From NCBI RefSeq assembly GCF_017744395.1, contig NZ_JAGIBI010000003.1, forward strand, positions 558,001 through 622,000: 64,000 nt of DNA, read 5' to 3'. Position 1 is the first letter of the stretch. Each line of letters starts with the position of its first letter. Source of the DNA: Herbaspirillum sp. Lineage in GTDB: Bacteria; Pseudomonadota; Gammaproteobacteria; Burkholderiales; Burkholderiaceae_D. Shown piece after piece: positions 21,141-31,584 of the stretch. The notes beneath the pieces are model-generated. The model saw only the letters and a list, made by a program, of their open reading frames with translations, did no database searches and was not told the origin of the DNA. A program made the translations under genes and the position numbers.

Positions 21141-22145
21141 ATGAAACTCAAGTCCTTGCTGTTCGCATTATCCGCGGCGGCCATCGCCAGCGGCAGCGCC
21201 TTCGCGCAGCAGCCCATCATCATCAAGTTCAGCCACGTGGTGGCCAACGATACGCCCAAGGGCAAGGGCGCCGAGCGTTTCAAGGAACTGGCCGAGAAGG
21301 CCACCAAGGGCCGCGTGAAGGTCGAGGTCTATCCGAACAGCACGCTGTATAAAGACAAGGAAGAACTGGAAGCGCTCCAACTGGGCGCGGTGCAGATGCT
21401 GGCGCCGTCGCTGGCCAAGTTCGGCCCGCTGGGCGTGAAGGAATTCGAGGTATTCGACCTGCCCTACATCTTCCCCAGCAAGGAAGTGCTGTACCGGGTG
21501 ACCGAAGGCCCGATCGGCCGCGACCTGTTCAAGAAGCTGGAACCCAAGGGCATCACCGGCCTGGCCTACTGGGACAACGGCTTCAAGGTGATGTCGGCCA
21601 ACAAGCCGCTGCATGCGCCGTCCGATTTCCGCGGCCTGAAGATGCGCATCCAGTCCTCCAAGGTGCTGGACGCGCAGATGCGCGCGCTGGGCGCCAACCC
21701 GCAGGTGCTGGCTTTCTCCGAGGTCTACCAGGCGCTGCAGACCGGCGTGGTGGACGGTACCGAGAACCCTCCTTCGAACCTCTATACCCAGAAGATGCAT
21801 GAAGTGCAGAAGCACGTCACCGTGTCCGACCACGGCTACCTGGGCTATGCGGTGATCGTCAACAAGAAGTTCTGGGATGGCTTGCCGTCCGACGTCCGCG
21901 CCCAGCTGGAAGGCGCGATGAAGGATGCCACCAAGTACGCCAACGCCATCGCCCAGCAAGAAAACGACGCCGCGCTGGCGGCCGTCCAGAAGACCGGCAA
22001 GACCACCATCTACCGTTTGAGCGACAAGGAAAAGGCGGAATGGCGCAAGGCCCTGCTGCCGGTGCAAAAGCAGATGGAAGGCCGTATCGGCAAAGACCTG
22101 ATCGAAGCCGTCAACAAGGAAGCGGCAGCGCTGGGACAGAAGTAA
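21141..22145 (+). CDS. dctP: TRAP transporter substrate-binding protein DctP
   Basis: Signal peptide; IKFSHVVANDTPKGKGAERFKELAEKATKGRVKVEVYPNSTLYKDKEELEALQLGAVQM. Confidence 0.95.
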   Translation: MKLKSLLFALSAAAIASGSAFAQQPIIIKFSHVVANDTPKGKGAERFKELAEKATKGRVKVEVYPNSTLYKDKEELEALQLGAVQMLAPSLAKFGPLGVKEFEVFDLPYIFPSKEVLYRVTEGPIGRDLFKKLEPKGITGLAYWDNGFKVMSANKPLHAPSDFRGLKMRIQSSKVLDAQMRALGANPQVLAFSEVYQALQTGVVDGTENPPSNLYTQKMHEVQKHVTVSDHGYLGYAVIVNKKFWDGLPSDVRAQLEGAMKDATKYANAIAQQENDAALAAVQKTGKTTIYRLSDKEKAEWRKALLPVQKQMEGRIGKDLIEAVNKEAAALGQK

Positions 22146-22160
22146 TCCCGGCGCCGGCAA

Positions 22161-22191
22161 GCATGCGTTCGCCGCACAGGCGGGCGCATGC
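22161..22191 (+). promoter_or_regulatory. Intercistronic hairpin between dctP and dctQ
   Basis: GCATGCGTTCGCC-GCACA-GGCGGGCGCATGC, 13-bp stem with two G-U pairs, no T-run. Confidence 0.6.
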
Positions 22192-22266
22192 CGACAAGAA
22201 GACCTCAAAAACCAAGCTCGATAGCCGCCTCCCGAGGATGGCGGCCGCATCGAAGCAGGAGACAAA

Positions 22267-22827
22267 ATGAAGTTTCTCGACCATCTCGAGGAATGGCTGA
22301 TCGCCTTCCTGATGGCGGCGGCGACCGTCATCATCTTCGTGGCCGTGGTGCACCGCTATGCGTCCGGCCTCGATATTCCCTGGCTGCAGGATGAACTGAT
22401 CCAGATCAACATGAGCTGGGCGCAGGAGCTGTGCATCTACATGTTCGTGTGGATGGCCAAGTTCGGCGCCGCCTATGGCGTGCGCACCGGCATCCACGTC
22501 GGCGTCGACGTGCTGATCAACCGCCTGAGCACGCCGTGGCGCAACAAGTTCGTGATCTTCGGCCTGCTCGCCGGCGCGCTGTTTACCGGCATCGTCGGCA
22601 CCTTCGGCGCCGAGTTCGTGTATGACATCGCCCAGCATGACAGCACCTCCGAAGTGATGGAAGTGCCGATGTGGATCGTCTACCTGGCGGTGCCGCTGGG
22701 TTCTTACCTGATGTGTTTCCGCTTCCTGCAGGTGGCGTGGAATTTCTCCCGGACGGGCGAGCTGCCCAAGCATGACCACGCCTATGTCGAAGGCCTGGAT
22801 GAAGAAATCAAAGGAGAAAAAGCATGA
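22267..22827 (+). CDS. dctQ: TRAP transporter small permease DctQ
   Basis: 4-TM protein between dctP and dctM; WAQELCIYMFVWMAKFGAAYGVRTGIHVGVDVL. Confidence 0.93.
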   Translation: MKFLDHLEEWLIAFLMAAATVIIFVAVVHRYASGLDIPWLQDELIQINMSWAQELCIYMFVWMAKFGAAYGVRTGIHVGVDVLINRLSTPWRNKFVIFGLLAGALFTGIVGTFGAEFVYDIAQHDSTSEVMEVPMWIVYLAVPLGSYLMCFRFLQVAWNFSRTGELPKHDHAYVEGLDEEIKGEKA

Positions 22828-24104
22828 ACGCCATGATCATCTTCGTCCTGCTGTTCGCGTTGATGCTGACCGGCATGCCGATCTCGATTTCGCTCGGCCT
22901 GACCGTGCTCACCTTCCTGTTCGCCATGACCGACGTGCCGATCCAGTCGGTGGCGTTGAAATTGTTCACCGGGATCGAGAAGTTCGAGATCATGGCGATC
23001 CCGTTCTTCATCCTGGCCGGCAATTTCCTCACGCACGGCGGCGTGGCGCGGCGCATGATCAACTTCGCCACGTCGATGGTCGGGCACTGGCACGGCGGCC
23101 TGGCGCTGGCCGGCGTGATGGCTTGCGCGCTGTTCGCGGCGGTGTCGGGCTCGTCGCCGGCCACCGTGGTGGCGATCGGTTCGATCATCTTGCCGGCGAT
23201 GGTGCGGCAGGGTTTCCCGAACCGCTTCGGCGCCGGCGTGATCACCACCTCGGGCGCGCTGGGCATCCTGATTCCGCCGTCCATCGTGATGGTGATGTAT
23301 TCGGTCTCGACCAATACCTCGGTCGGTAAGCTGTTCATGGCCGGCGTGGTGCCGGGCTTGCTGCTGGCCTTTTTGCTCGGTCTGACCACCTGGTTCCTGG
23401 CGCGCAAGAACAACTACCCGCGCCTGCCCAAGGCGAGCTGGAAGGAGCGCTTCGCGGCGTTCCGCAAGAGCGGCTGGGGGCTGTTCCTGATCGTGATCGT
23501 GATGGGCGGGATCTACACCGGCATCTTCACGCCGACCGAGGCGGCCGCGATGGCGGCGGTGTATGCCTTCATCATCGCCGTGTTCGTCTACAAGGACATG
23601 AGCCTCAAGCAGGTGCCCAAGGTGTTGCTGGACTCGGCCTCGATGTCGGCCATGCTGCTCTACATCATCACCAACGCCGTGCTGTTCTCGTTCCTGGTCA
23701 CCAGCGAGAACATCCCGCAGTCGATGGCGGCCTGGATCACCGACACCGGCCTGGGGCCGATCACCTTCCTGCTGGTGGTGAACGTGCTGCTGCTGTTGGC
23801 GGGAAATGTGATGGAGCCTTCCTCGATCGTGCTGATCATGGCGCCGATCCTGTTCCCGGTGGCGATGAAACTGGGCATCGACCCGGTGCATTTCGGCATC
23901 CTGATCGTGGTCAACATGGAAGTCGGTATGTGCCACCCGCCGGTTGGCCTGAACCTGTATGTGGCCTCGGGCATCACCAAGATGGGCATCACCGAGCTGA
24001 CCATCGCGGTCATGCCGTGGCTGTTGACCATGCTGGGCTTCCTGGCGCTGGTGACGTACTGGCCGGCGCTGTCGCTGTGGTTGCCGAATATGGTGTTCGA
24101 CTGA
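22824..24104 (+). CDS. dctM: TRAP transporter large permease DctM
   Basis: MNAMIIFVLLFALMLTGMPISISLGL...; multi-TM; overlaps dctQ stop by ATGA. Confidence 0.95.
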   Translation: MNAMIIFVLLFALMLTGMPISISLGLTVLTFLFAMTDVPIQSVALKLFTGIEKFEIMAIPFFILAGNFLTHGGVARRMINFATSMVGHWHGGLALAGVMACALFAAVSGSSPATVVAIGSIILPAMVRQGFPNRFGAGVITTSGALGILIPPSIVMVMYSVSTNTSVGKLFMAGVVPGLLLAFLLGLTTWFLARKNNYPRLPKASWKERFAAFRKSGWGLFLIVIVMGGIYTGIFTPTEAAAMAAVYAFIIAVFVYKDMSLKQVPKVLLDSASMSAMLLYIITNAVLFSFLVTSENIPQSMAAWITDTGLGPITFLLVVNVLLLLAGNVMEPSSIVLIMAPILFPVAMKLGIDPVHFGILIVVNMEVGMCHPPVGLNLYVASGITKMGITELTIAVMPWLLTMLGFLALVTYWPALSLWLPNMVFD

Positions 24105-24112
24105 TGCGGGTA

Positions 24113-24154
24113 TGACGAAGGCGGTGCTGCCGGCGCGTAACGCCGCCTTCGTCA
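24113..24154 (+). terminator. Stem-loop terminator of dctPQM
   Basis: TGACGAAGGCGG / CCGCCTTCGTCA 12-bp perfect stem just after the dctM stop; weak T-run. Confidence 0.6.
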
Positions 24155-24411
24155 GATGTCTGTTGAGTTGCCAAGAAGCATGTATCAAAATGTGTCAAAA
24201 ATGCTTTGTAAAGCGTATTGAGTGCTGTTAAAGTGCGGACTTCGCTGAAACGGCAGGCACTGCTTCCCGCTGCGGCGATCAGGTTTGTCAGTCTTTGTTG
24301 ATGTTTTTTGTTGTAATGTGCAGCGCCTCGTGCGGCAGGCTTTTCCGACACATCGGAAAGCGGCGCCGGGGCCGGACCGAATACAAGCGGGTGGTGCATA
24401 ACAAACGGTAT

Positions 24412-24515
24412 CTATACCGAGGAAACTGAGGAGACGTGCATTCGATTGAGCTGTCTAAACAGCCGGGAATGCATCAGGAGTTTTTAAAGGCGCATCGACG
24501 ATGCGCCTTTTTCTT
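24412..24515 (+). ncRNA. Candidate small RNA with GGA motifs, nested hairpin and intrinsic terminator
   Basis: GAGGA, GAGGA, CGGGA and CAGGA motifs; TGCATTC/GAATGCA enclosing GCTGT-CTAA-ACAGC; ends at a terminator; no ORF. Confidence 0.35.
24487..24515. terminator. Strong (bidirectional) Rho-independent terminator
   Basis: TTTTTAAAGGCGCATCGACGATGCGCCTTTTTC. Confidence 0.85.
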
Positions 24516-24538
24516 TTTGTGCCGCCGTGATGGCAGCT

Positions 24539-25195
24539 TCAGTCCAGCATGCGCACGCCGTGGGGCGTCATGATGGCGGCGGACAAGACCGGCCCCTCCG
24601 TCTTCGCCTGGCGCAGGGCAATCCTTTCATCTTCCAGCCCGATGGCCTGCAGCGCGGCCGAGATCGCGCCCGCCTGCGGATGCCTCCCTTCCAGTTTCAC
24701 CAGCCGGCAGCCGAGGTCCGACAGGGCGGCGGCCGGATGCGGCTGGCTTTGCCACTGGATCAGCGAGGGCAGCACGCCGTCGCATTGCAGGCGGCCGTCG
24801 GCGGCGATGGTGATCAGCCAGTGCAGCGCGCCCCGGCTCATTTCCTCGGCGATGCCGGGCTTGAGCGGCATGGCTTGCAATGCCGCATGAATGTCATCGG
24901 TACGCGCCACCCAGTGCGCCAGGCGCGGCGGCGCGTCGCCGGACAGCGCATCCAGGCCGAACCAGCGCGGACGCGACGGCGCCGGTGCCGACGGATCGAT
25001 CGCGATCACTTCGAGATAGAACCCCGGCCCCAGCGACATCAGCGCATTGTGCGTGCCCAGGCGCACATGCTGGCCGCCGATGCGCGGCGCCATGCCGATG
25101 CCCAGTTTCTGTTCCACCCAGGCCATGCCTTGCTCCAGCGTGGCGGCGGTCACCACCAGGTGGTCGGGGTCGGTGCGTGGCGTGCCGGTCGTCAT
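24539..25195 (-). CDS. VOC/glyoxalase-like domain protein
   Basis: MTTGTPRTDPDHLVVTAATLEQGMAWVEQKLGIGMAPRIGGQHVRLGTHNALMSLGPGFYLEVIAIDP. Confidence 0.8.
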   Translation of the reverse strand: MTTGTPRTDPDHLVVTAATLEQGMAWVEQKLGIGMAPRIGGQHVRLGTHNALMSLGPGFYLEVIAIDPSAPAPSRPRWFGLDALSGDAPPRLAHWVARTDDIHAALQAMPLKPGIAEEMSRGALHWLITIAADGRLQCDGVLPSLIQWQSQPHPAAALSDLGCRLVKLEGRHPQAGAISAALQAIGLEDERIALRQAKTEGPVLSAAIMTPHGVRMLD

Positions 25196-25286
25196 GGAGG
25201 CTCCATTGGTTTGGGAAATGGCGATGGTATCAAGCGGCGCCCTGAATTGCTTAAAATAGCGCTGCGCCATTGCCACCGACTTCCAC

Positions 25287-25796
25287 ATGAAGACAGCCAC
25301 TCCCGCCAGCCAACTGACCGATATGTTCGCCGCCGTCGTCCACACGCCGTTCGGCGGCATGGGCATCCGCACCGAAGCGGGCGTGGTGCGCGAGATGGTC
25401 TATCTGCCGCGCCATTTCGCCGAGAAGGACGCGACCGATCCGCTGGCGGCGAAAGCGGTCAAGCAGATCGCGCGCTACCTGAAGGATCCGGAATTCCGCA
25501 TCAAGCTGCCGGTGGCCGATGTCGGCAGCCCGTTCCAGCAGCGCGTCTGGAACGCCGTCGCGGAAATCCCCAGCGGCCAGGTGCTGACCTATGGCGATAT
25601 CGCGCGCCGCATCAAGTCGGGGCCGCGCGCCGTCGGCCAGGCTTGCGGCGCCAACTGGTATCCGCTGCTGGTGCCGTGCCACCGCGTGACGGCGGCCGGC
25701 GGGCTGGGTGGTTTCTCGCACCACGACGATGTCGACGGCTTTTATCTCGACGTCAAGCGCTGGCTGCTCAGGCACGAAGGCGTGGCGGGATATTGA
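25287..25796 (+). CDS. Methylated-DNA-[protein]-cysteine S-methyltransferase family protein
   Basis: [51 protein letters not shown] (PCHRV active site). Confidence 0.93.
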   Translation: MKTATPASQLTDMFAAVVHTPFGGMGIRTEAGVVREMVYLPRHFAEKDATDPLAAKAVKQIARYLKDPEFRIKLPVADVGSPFQQRVWNAVAEIPSGQVLTYGDIARRIKSGPRAVGQACGANWYPLLVPCHRVTAAGGLGGFSHHDDVDGFYLDVKRWLLRHEGVAGY

Positions 25797-25800
25797 GACG

Positions 25801-26724
25801 ATGGGACGCACCACGCCAAAGATCGAAGCGCCGCCAGAGAGCCGCGACGCCATCGATGAATTCTGCGACAGCCTGTGGCTGGAAGACGGCTTGTCGAAGA
25901 ATACGCTGGACGCCTACCGGCGCGATATGACGCTGTACGCGCACTGGCTGGGCCAGGAGCGCGCCAAGCCGCTGTACGCCACCCAGCCGGAGGATTTGAA
26001 CGCCTATTTCGCCGCGCGCCACGACCAGACCAAACCGAGTTCCTCCAATCGCCGGCTGGCGGTGCTCAAGCGCTTCTTCCAGTTGGCGCTGCGGCAGAAC
26101 CGCATCAGCGCCGATCCCTGCCTGAAGATGCGTTCGGCCAAGCAGCCGCGGCGCTTGCCCAAGACCTTGTCGGAAGGGCAGGTGGAGGCTTTGCTGGCGG
26201 CGCCCGACGTGAGCGAGCCGCTGGGCTTGCGCGACCGCACCATGATCGAGCTGATGTACGCCAGCGGCCTGCGCGTTTCCGAGCTGGTACTGTTGAAGAG
26301 CATCGAGGTGGGCATGAACGAAGGCGTGCTGCGCGTGACCGGCAAGGGCAGCAAGACGCGCCTGGTGCCGTTCGGCGAGGAGGCCGGCGCCTGGATCGCG
26401 CGCTACCTGGTCGAAGGCCGGCCGCAGATCATGCAGGGCCAGGTCGACGACGCGCTGTTCGTCACCGCCCGCGGCGGCCCGATGACGCGCCAGATGTTCT
26501 GGACCCTGATCAAGAAATATTCGCTGCAGGCCGGCATCACCGCGCGCCTGTCGCCGCACACGTTGCGCCACGCCTTCGCCACCCATCTGCTCAACCACGG
26601 CGCCGACTTGCGCGTGGTGCAGCTGCTGCTGGGCCATGCCGACATTTCGACCACGCAGATCTATACCCACGTGGCGCGCGAGCGCCTCAAGCAGTTGCAT
26701 GCGCAGCACCATCCGCGGGGATAA
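25801..26724 (+). CDS. xerD: Site-specific tyrosine recombinase XerD
   Basis: [42 protein letters not shown]; start at MGRTTPK. Confidence 0.94.
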   Translation: MGRTTPKIEAPPESRDAIDEFCDSLWLEDGLSKNTLDAYRRDMTLYAHWLGQERAKPLYATQPEDLNAYFAARHDQTKPSSSNRRLAVLKRFFQLALRQNRISADPCLKMRSAKQPRRLPKTLSEGQVEALLAAPDVSEPLGLRDRTMIELMYASGLRVSELVLLKSIEVGMNEGVLRVTGKGSKTRLVPFGEEAGAWIARYLVEGRPQIMQGQVDDALFVTARGGPMTRQMFWTLIKKYSLQAGITARLSPHTLRHAFATHLLNHGADLRVVQLLLGHADISTTQIYTHVARERLKQLHAQHHPRG

Positions 26725-26841
26725 GTTGTTGCATGATGGTAATAATGCAAGGTCCGCAATGGGCCGTTCTTGCGGCATAATGTGCGCCCATGGCGGCGCG
26801 GCCCGAAGATGGGCGAGACGCCGGACGACTGATCGAATTCC

Positions 26842-27339
26842 ATGAGTTCCAAGAAAGAACATATCTCCGAGACCCCGGCCACGCAGTTCCTGCGCAAGCA
26901 CGGCGTGGCCTTCAGCGAACATCCCTACGACTATGAAGAGCATGGCGGCACCTCGGTATCGTCGCGCGAACTGGGCGTGGAAGAGCACGCGGTGGTCAAG
27001 ACGCTGGTGATGCAGGACGAGGCCGCCAAGCCGCTGCTGGTGCTGATGCACGGCGACTGCAAGGTCTCCACCAAGAACCTGGCGCGCCAGATCGGCTGCA
27101 AATCGGTCGAGCCCTGCAAGCCGGAGGTGGCCAACCGCCATTCCGGCTTCCTGATCGGCGGCACCTCGCCGTTCGGCACCCGCAAGGCGATGCCGGTGTA
27201 TGTCGAGTCGAGCATCCTCGAACTCGGCAAGATCTACATCAATGGCGGGCGGCGCGGCTTCCTGGTCGGCATCGACCCGGCGGCGATCCTCAAGGTGCTG
27301 CCAGCCAAGCCGGTGCAGTGCGCGCTCAAGGACGCATAA
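26842..27339 (+). CDS. ybaK: YbaK/EbsC-type aminoacyl-tRNA deacylase
   Basis: ATQFLRKHGVAFSEHPYDYEEHGGTSVSSRELGVEEHAVVKTLV...IGGTSPFGTRKAMPVYVE. Confidence 0.9.
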   Translation: MSSKKEHISETPATQFLRKHGVAFSEHPYDYEEHGGTSVSSRELGVEEHAVVKTLVMQDEAAKPLLVLMHGDCKVSTKNLARQIGCKSVEPCKPEVANRHSGFLIGGTSPFGTRKAMPVYVESSILELGKIYINGGRRGFLVGIDPAAILKVLPAKPVQCALKDA

Positions 27340-27383
27340 TCGGCCATCGATAACGACAAAAACCATCTGAAAGATTTTCATCC

Positions 27384-28001
27384 ATGTACAACATCCTGTT
27401 CGCCATCGCCGCCTACCTGATCGGTTCGCTCTCCTTCGCGGTGGTCGTCTCCAAACTGTTCGGCCTGGCCGATCCGCGCACTTACGGTTCCAAGAACCCC
27501 GGCGCCACCAACGTGCTGCGCAGCGGCAACAAGAAGGCGGCGGCGCTGACCCTGCTGGGCGACGGTTTCAAGGGCTGGCTGGCGGTATGGCTGGCGCAGA
27601 AGTTCGGGCCGCAATTCGGCGTCGACGACACCGGCCTGGCGCTGGTGACGCTGGCGGTGTTCCTTGGCCACCTGTGGCCGGTGTTCTTCCGCTTCGTCGG
27701 CGGCAAGGGCGTGGCCACCGCGCTGGGCATCCTGCTGGCGCTGAACGTCTGGCTGGGGCTGGCGACGCTGGCGACCTGGCTGGTGATCGCCTATGCGTTC
27801 CGCTATTCCTCGCTGGCGGCGCTGGTGGCGGCGCTGTTCGCGCCGTTCTACTACGGCCTGCTGTTCGGCAGCACCGACGGCATCCTGCTGGCGGTGGTGG
27901 CGATGAGCGCGCTGCTGATCTACCGCCACAGCAAGAACATCGGCAACCTGCTGGCGGGCAAGGAAAGCCGGATCGGCGACAAGAAGAAAGCCACCAAATA
28001 A
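27384..28001 (+). CDS. plsY: Glycerol-3-phosphate acyltransferase PlsY
   Basis: [63 protein letters not shown]. Confidence 0.96.
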   Translation: MYNILFAIAAYLIGSLSFAVVVSKLFGLADPRTYGSKNPGATNVLRSGNKKAAALTLLGDGFKGWLAVWLAQKFGPQFGVDDTGLALVTLAVFLGHLWPVFFRFVGGKGVATALGILLALNVWLGLATLATWLVIAYAFRYSSLAALVAALFAPFYYGLLFGSTDGILLAVVAMSALLIYRHSKNIGNLLAGKESRIGDKKKATK

Positions 28002-28020
28002 GACGCTGTGACTACCAATG

Positions 28021-28048
28021 AAAAAGGGCCGTGAGAACGGCCCTTTTT
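28021..28048. terminator. Bidirectional terminator between plsY and tsaD
   Basis: AAAAAGGGCCGT-GAGA-ACGGCCCTTTTT. Confidence 0.88.
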
Positions 28049-29085
28049 CATGCCGCCTGCGGCGCGCGCAGTTCGTCCAGCGGCCAGCGCGGCCGCACGC
28101 TGAAGCCGTATTCCTTCTTCGCCGCATCCGGCTGCTGGCGCAGGCGCATGGCGCCGGCGAAGGCGATCATGGCGCCGTTGTCGGTGCAGAACTGCAGTTC
28201 GGGATAGAACACCTCATAGCGGCGCTTGGCGGCCGCGGCATTGAGCGCTTCGCGCAGTTGCCGGTTGGCGCCGACGCCGCCGGCGATCACCAGCCGCTTG
28301 AGCTTGGTTTGCTTCAACGCCGCCATGCATTTGGCCACCAGCACTTCGACGATGGCGTCGACGAAGGCGCGCGCGATGTTGGCCTTGTCCTGTTCGCAGA
28401 TATTGCTGCTGTGGCGCTTGACCACGGTCAGCACCGCCGTCTTCAGGCCAGAAAAGCTGAAGTCCAGGTTCTTGGAGTGCAGCATCGGGCGCGGCAACTG
28501 GTAGGCCGAGGGATCGCCGAACTCGGCCATGCGCGAAATCGCCGGGCCGCCCGGATAGCCCAGGCCGAGCAGCTTGGCCGATTTGTCGAAGGCTTCGCCG
28601 GCGGCGTCGTCCAGCGTTTCGCCCAGCAACTCATATTGGCCCACGCCATCGACCCGCATGAGCTGGGTATGGCCGCCCGAGACCAGCAGGGCGACGAACG
28701 GGAATTGCGGCGGCTTGCTGGCCAGGAGCGGCGACAGCAGGTGGCCTTCCAGGTGATGGATGCCCAGCACCGGCTTGTCCAGCGCCAGCCCCAGGCCGCA
28801 GGCGACCGAGGCGCCCACCAGCAGCGCCCCGGCCAGGCCCGGTCCCTGGGTGTAGGCGATGGCGTCGATGGCGTGCGGGGCGATCGCGGCATCGGCCAGG
28901 GTTTGCCTGAGCAGCGGGATGGCGCGGCGGATGTGGTCGCGCGAAGCCAGCTCCGGCACCACGCCGCCGTACTCCTGGTGCATGGCGATCTGCGAATGCA
29001 GGGCATGCGCCAGCAGGCCGCGCTCGGTGTCGTACAGAGCCAGGCCGGTTTCGTCACAGGAGGATTCGACGCCGAGAACGATCAT
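28048..29085 (-). CDS. tsaD: tRNA N6-adenosine threonylcarbamoyltransferase TsaD
   Basis: [31 protein letters not shown]; start corrected to 29085. Confidence 0.96.
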   Translation of the reverse strand: MIVLGVESSCDETGLALYDTERGLLAHALHSQIAMHQEYGGVVPELASRDHIRRAIPLLRQTLADAAIAPHAIDAIAYTQGPGLAGALLVGASVACGLGLALDKPVLGIHHLEGHLLSPLLASKPPQFPFVALLVSGGHTQLMRVDGVGQYELLGETLDDAAGEAFDKSAKLLGLGYPGGPAISRMAEFGDPSAYQLPRPMLHSKNLDFSFSGLKTAVLTVVKRHSSNICEQDKANIARAFVDAIVEVLVAKCMAALKQTKLKRLVIAGGVGANRQLREALNAAAAKRRYEVFYPELQFCTDNGAMIAFAGAMRLRQQPDAAKKEYGFSVRPRWPLDELRAPQAA

Positions 29086-29212
29086 GGATGGAATATGGGA
29101 GTGCGGCCGGCCCTTGCAAGGGCCCGGCGGAAAAGGCGCTATTGTACTGGAAAGCCCGGTTCCATGCGCCTTTGCGCTGCAGGCGCGGCGGCTTTTGGTG
29201 TACCCTTCGGGC

Positions 29213-30193
29213 ATGCAAAACGAACAGACTTCCACTTTCGCCGCCGCTCCATTCATCAAGGAAATCGGCCGCGGCAAGGACGGCGCGCGCAGCTTGTCGC
29301 GCGATGATGCGCGCCTGATGTACGAGGCCATGCTCGACGGCCGCGTTTCCGACCTGGAGCTGGGCGGGATCCTGCTGGCCATGCGCATCAAGGGCGAGTC
29401 GGTGGATGAGGTCGGCGGTTTTCTCGATGCGGCCGAAGCCTCGTTCCCCGCGCTGGCGGCGCCGCCGTCCGCGCAGTTTTCTGATTATGCTCCGGTAGTG
29501 CTGCCCAGCTATAACGGTTCGCGCAAGATGGCCAACCTGGCGCCGCTGTTGTGCATGCTGCTGGTACAGCGCGGCGTGCCAGTGCTGATGCACGGCGTCA
29601 CCCACGATCCGCAGCGCGTGACCAGCGCCGAAATCTTCAGCGCCCTGGGCATCTCCCACGCGGCCTCGGCCGGCGAGGCGCAGGCATTGATGGCGGCCGG
29701 CAAGCCGGCGTTCATCCCGATCCGGGCGCTGGCGCCGAAGATGGCCCGCCTGCTGGACATGCGCCGCATCCTCGGCGTGCGCAATTCGACCCATACGCTG
29801 GTGAAGATCATGCAGCCGTTCGCCGAGCCCGCGCTGCGGCTGGTCTCCTACACCCACCCCGAGTACCTGGAAATGCTGTCCGACTACTTCGGCAATGCCG
29901 CGCCGCACGCGCGCGGCGATGCCTTCCTGATGCGCGGCACCGAGGGCGAGACCGTCGCCAATGCGCACCGCGCGCAGCGCATCGACTGGTTCAGCCGCGG
30001 CGCCAGGACGGTGCTGGTGGAAAAGCAGAGCGTGGCGCAGGATTTGCCGGACCTGCCGGAAGGGCGCGATGCGGAAACCACGGCGGCCTGGATCGCCTCG
30101 GTGCTGGAAGGACGGCGCCCGGTGCCGGAAGCGATTGCCGAGCAGGTGGAGCACTGCGTGCGAGTGTCCGCCGATATCAGGCGGCGCGGGTAA
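29213..30193 (+). CDS. ybiB: DNA-binding protein YbiB (TrpD2-like glycosyltransferase fold)
   Basis: [63 protein letters not shown]. Confidence 0.85.
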   Translation: MQNEQTSTFAAAPFIKEIGRGKDGARSLSRDDARLMYEAMLDGRVSDLELGGILLAMRIKGESVDEVGGFLDAAEASFPALAAPPSAQFSDYAPVVLPSYNGSRKMANLAPLLCMLLVQRGVPVLMHGVTHDPQRVTSAEIFSALGISHAASAGEAQALMAAGKPAFIPIRALAPKMARLLDMRRILGVRNSTHTLVKIMQPFAEPALRLVSYTHPEYLEMLSDYFGNAAPHARGDAFLMRGTEGETVANAHRAQRIDWFSRGARTVLVEKQSVAQDLPDLPEGRDAETTAAWIASVLEGRRPVPEAIAEQVEHCVRVSADIRRRG

Positions 30194-30223
30194 GCGCGCC
30201 CCGGGCTGCGCCGGGGCTGCTGT

Positions 30224-30682
30224 TCATGAGGTTTTGCTGCGTCGCCGCGTCGCCGTTTTTGCCACCATCGCGCCTTTATCCGCGGCGTTGCTGCTCACCG
30301 CCTGGGAAAATGCGAAGATCACTTCCTTGACGATCTTGCGCTGCGGCGCGGGCAGGTTGATGAAGGCTTCGAAGGCTTCCCGTTCGCGGTAGCCGATGGC
30401 CTCTTCCCAGCGGGCGCGGCGCTTGTCGATGCGCTTGCCGATTTCTTCGCCGAAACGCAGGTGCTGGGGCGTCACGATCAGCCATTCGGCCAGCGTTTCC
30501 AGCTTGTCCTGCTTGGGCATGGATTCCCCAAGCAGCCAGCGCCGCACCCCGTGCAGCGTCATCGGCTTGCCCCAGTAGCGCAGGTTGAATTCCCTTTCCA
30601 GGACAGCGGGTTTTGGTTCGTATCCGGCTTGCTCCATCGAAGCGCGCAGGCGCTTGGCAAATTTTTGATTGGCGGTTTCCAT
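30224..30682 (-). CDS. Helix-turn-helix (XRE-like) regulatory protein
   Basis: METANQKFAKRLRASMEQAGYEPKPAVLEREFNLRYWGKPMTLHGVRRWLLGESMPKQDKLETLAEWL. Confidence 0.75.
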   Translation of the reverse strand: METANQKFAKRLRASMEQAGYEPKPAVLEREFNLRYWGKPMTLHGVRRWLLGESMPKQDKLETLAEWLIVTPQHLRFGEEIGKRIDKRRARWEEAIGYREREAFEAFINLPAPQRKIVKEVIFAFSQAVSSNAADKGAMVAKTATRRRSKTS

Positions 30683-31107
30683 GATTCGACGTTACTTGGG
30701 TGCAGCATTTCCCGGGGTACGTTTGCCTCCGGAATGAGTTACGCGGCAAACGTGATTTATAATCACTGCCCTGATCCGGGCCGGGAAGCGCGTCGTCGTC
30801 GCCCGGCCGCGCCGTTTTCAGGGCGGCTGCATCGCTTGTCGAATGGTCGGAAGAGCGCCATGTGCGGTTCTCCGGAAGAGGGGCGCCGGCGATGCCCGCA
30901 GGATTTTCCGGCAAGGAACATGCCTTGCGCATGCTCGGGAAGTCGTCGTTCGAGGGCTGTCTCTCTATCGTTATAGTCCAGATTCGAAAGATTGTCGGAT
31001 TATTGTTGTTATTTATGTAATTTTTGTGCCGGCGCGAAACGTTTGCGATGGCTTGCCGCATATCGCCCCGCAGCGGCTTTTTTTGCGCAGAGCGGCTAGA
31101 ATACTGG

Positions 31108-31235
31108 CTCATCAGGGGAGCGCCGCAATCGCGGCGCAGTTGTCACAAGGCTTTCTTTCTCATCAGGGGAGAAATTTCCGAAGCCGGTTCGCCAATGGGA
31201 TAGGCGGACTCTCCTGCTGCAGTGCCCAGGCTGGA
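31108..31235 (+). promoter_or_regulatory. Structured leader region upstream of GGDEF-EAL gene (candidate cis-regulatory RNA)
   Basis: 13-bp repeat CTCATCAGGGGAG at 31108 and 31159; GCGCCGC-AATC-GCGGCGC hairpin; CAGGGGAG pairs with CTCTCCTG around a TTCGCC...GGCGGA stem. Confidence 0.4.
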
Positions 31236-31584
31236 TGAAACAAATCGAATAATCAAAGTAATCGGCAGCATCTCGGCAGTACCGTTTTTTTGGAACAGTT
31301 TCTTACGTAATTTTTGAATTTCCGAAACCTCCGGGTCCGGGTTGGGCGCGTGCGTTCATGCATGCGGCCATGGCCGGCCTCGTTGGGAGATCTTCGGAAT
31401 GGAACGCGGCGACCCGTTGGCATGCAGCGGAAGATCGACTGACGCCTTCCGCTTCTGGCTGCCGCGCCCGCGTGCGGCAAGGCGCGTGAAGTGCGGCGCG
31501 GCCGCGATACTGAGCAAGAGCCGTTTCCCCATGGGCTTCCAGCGATTGCCCATGCGCTAACGGCCAAGGAACGCGGGTCCGTCT

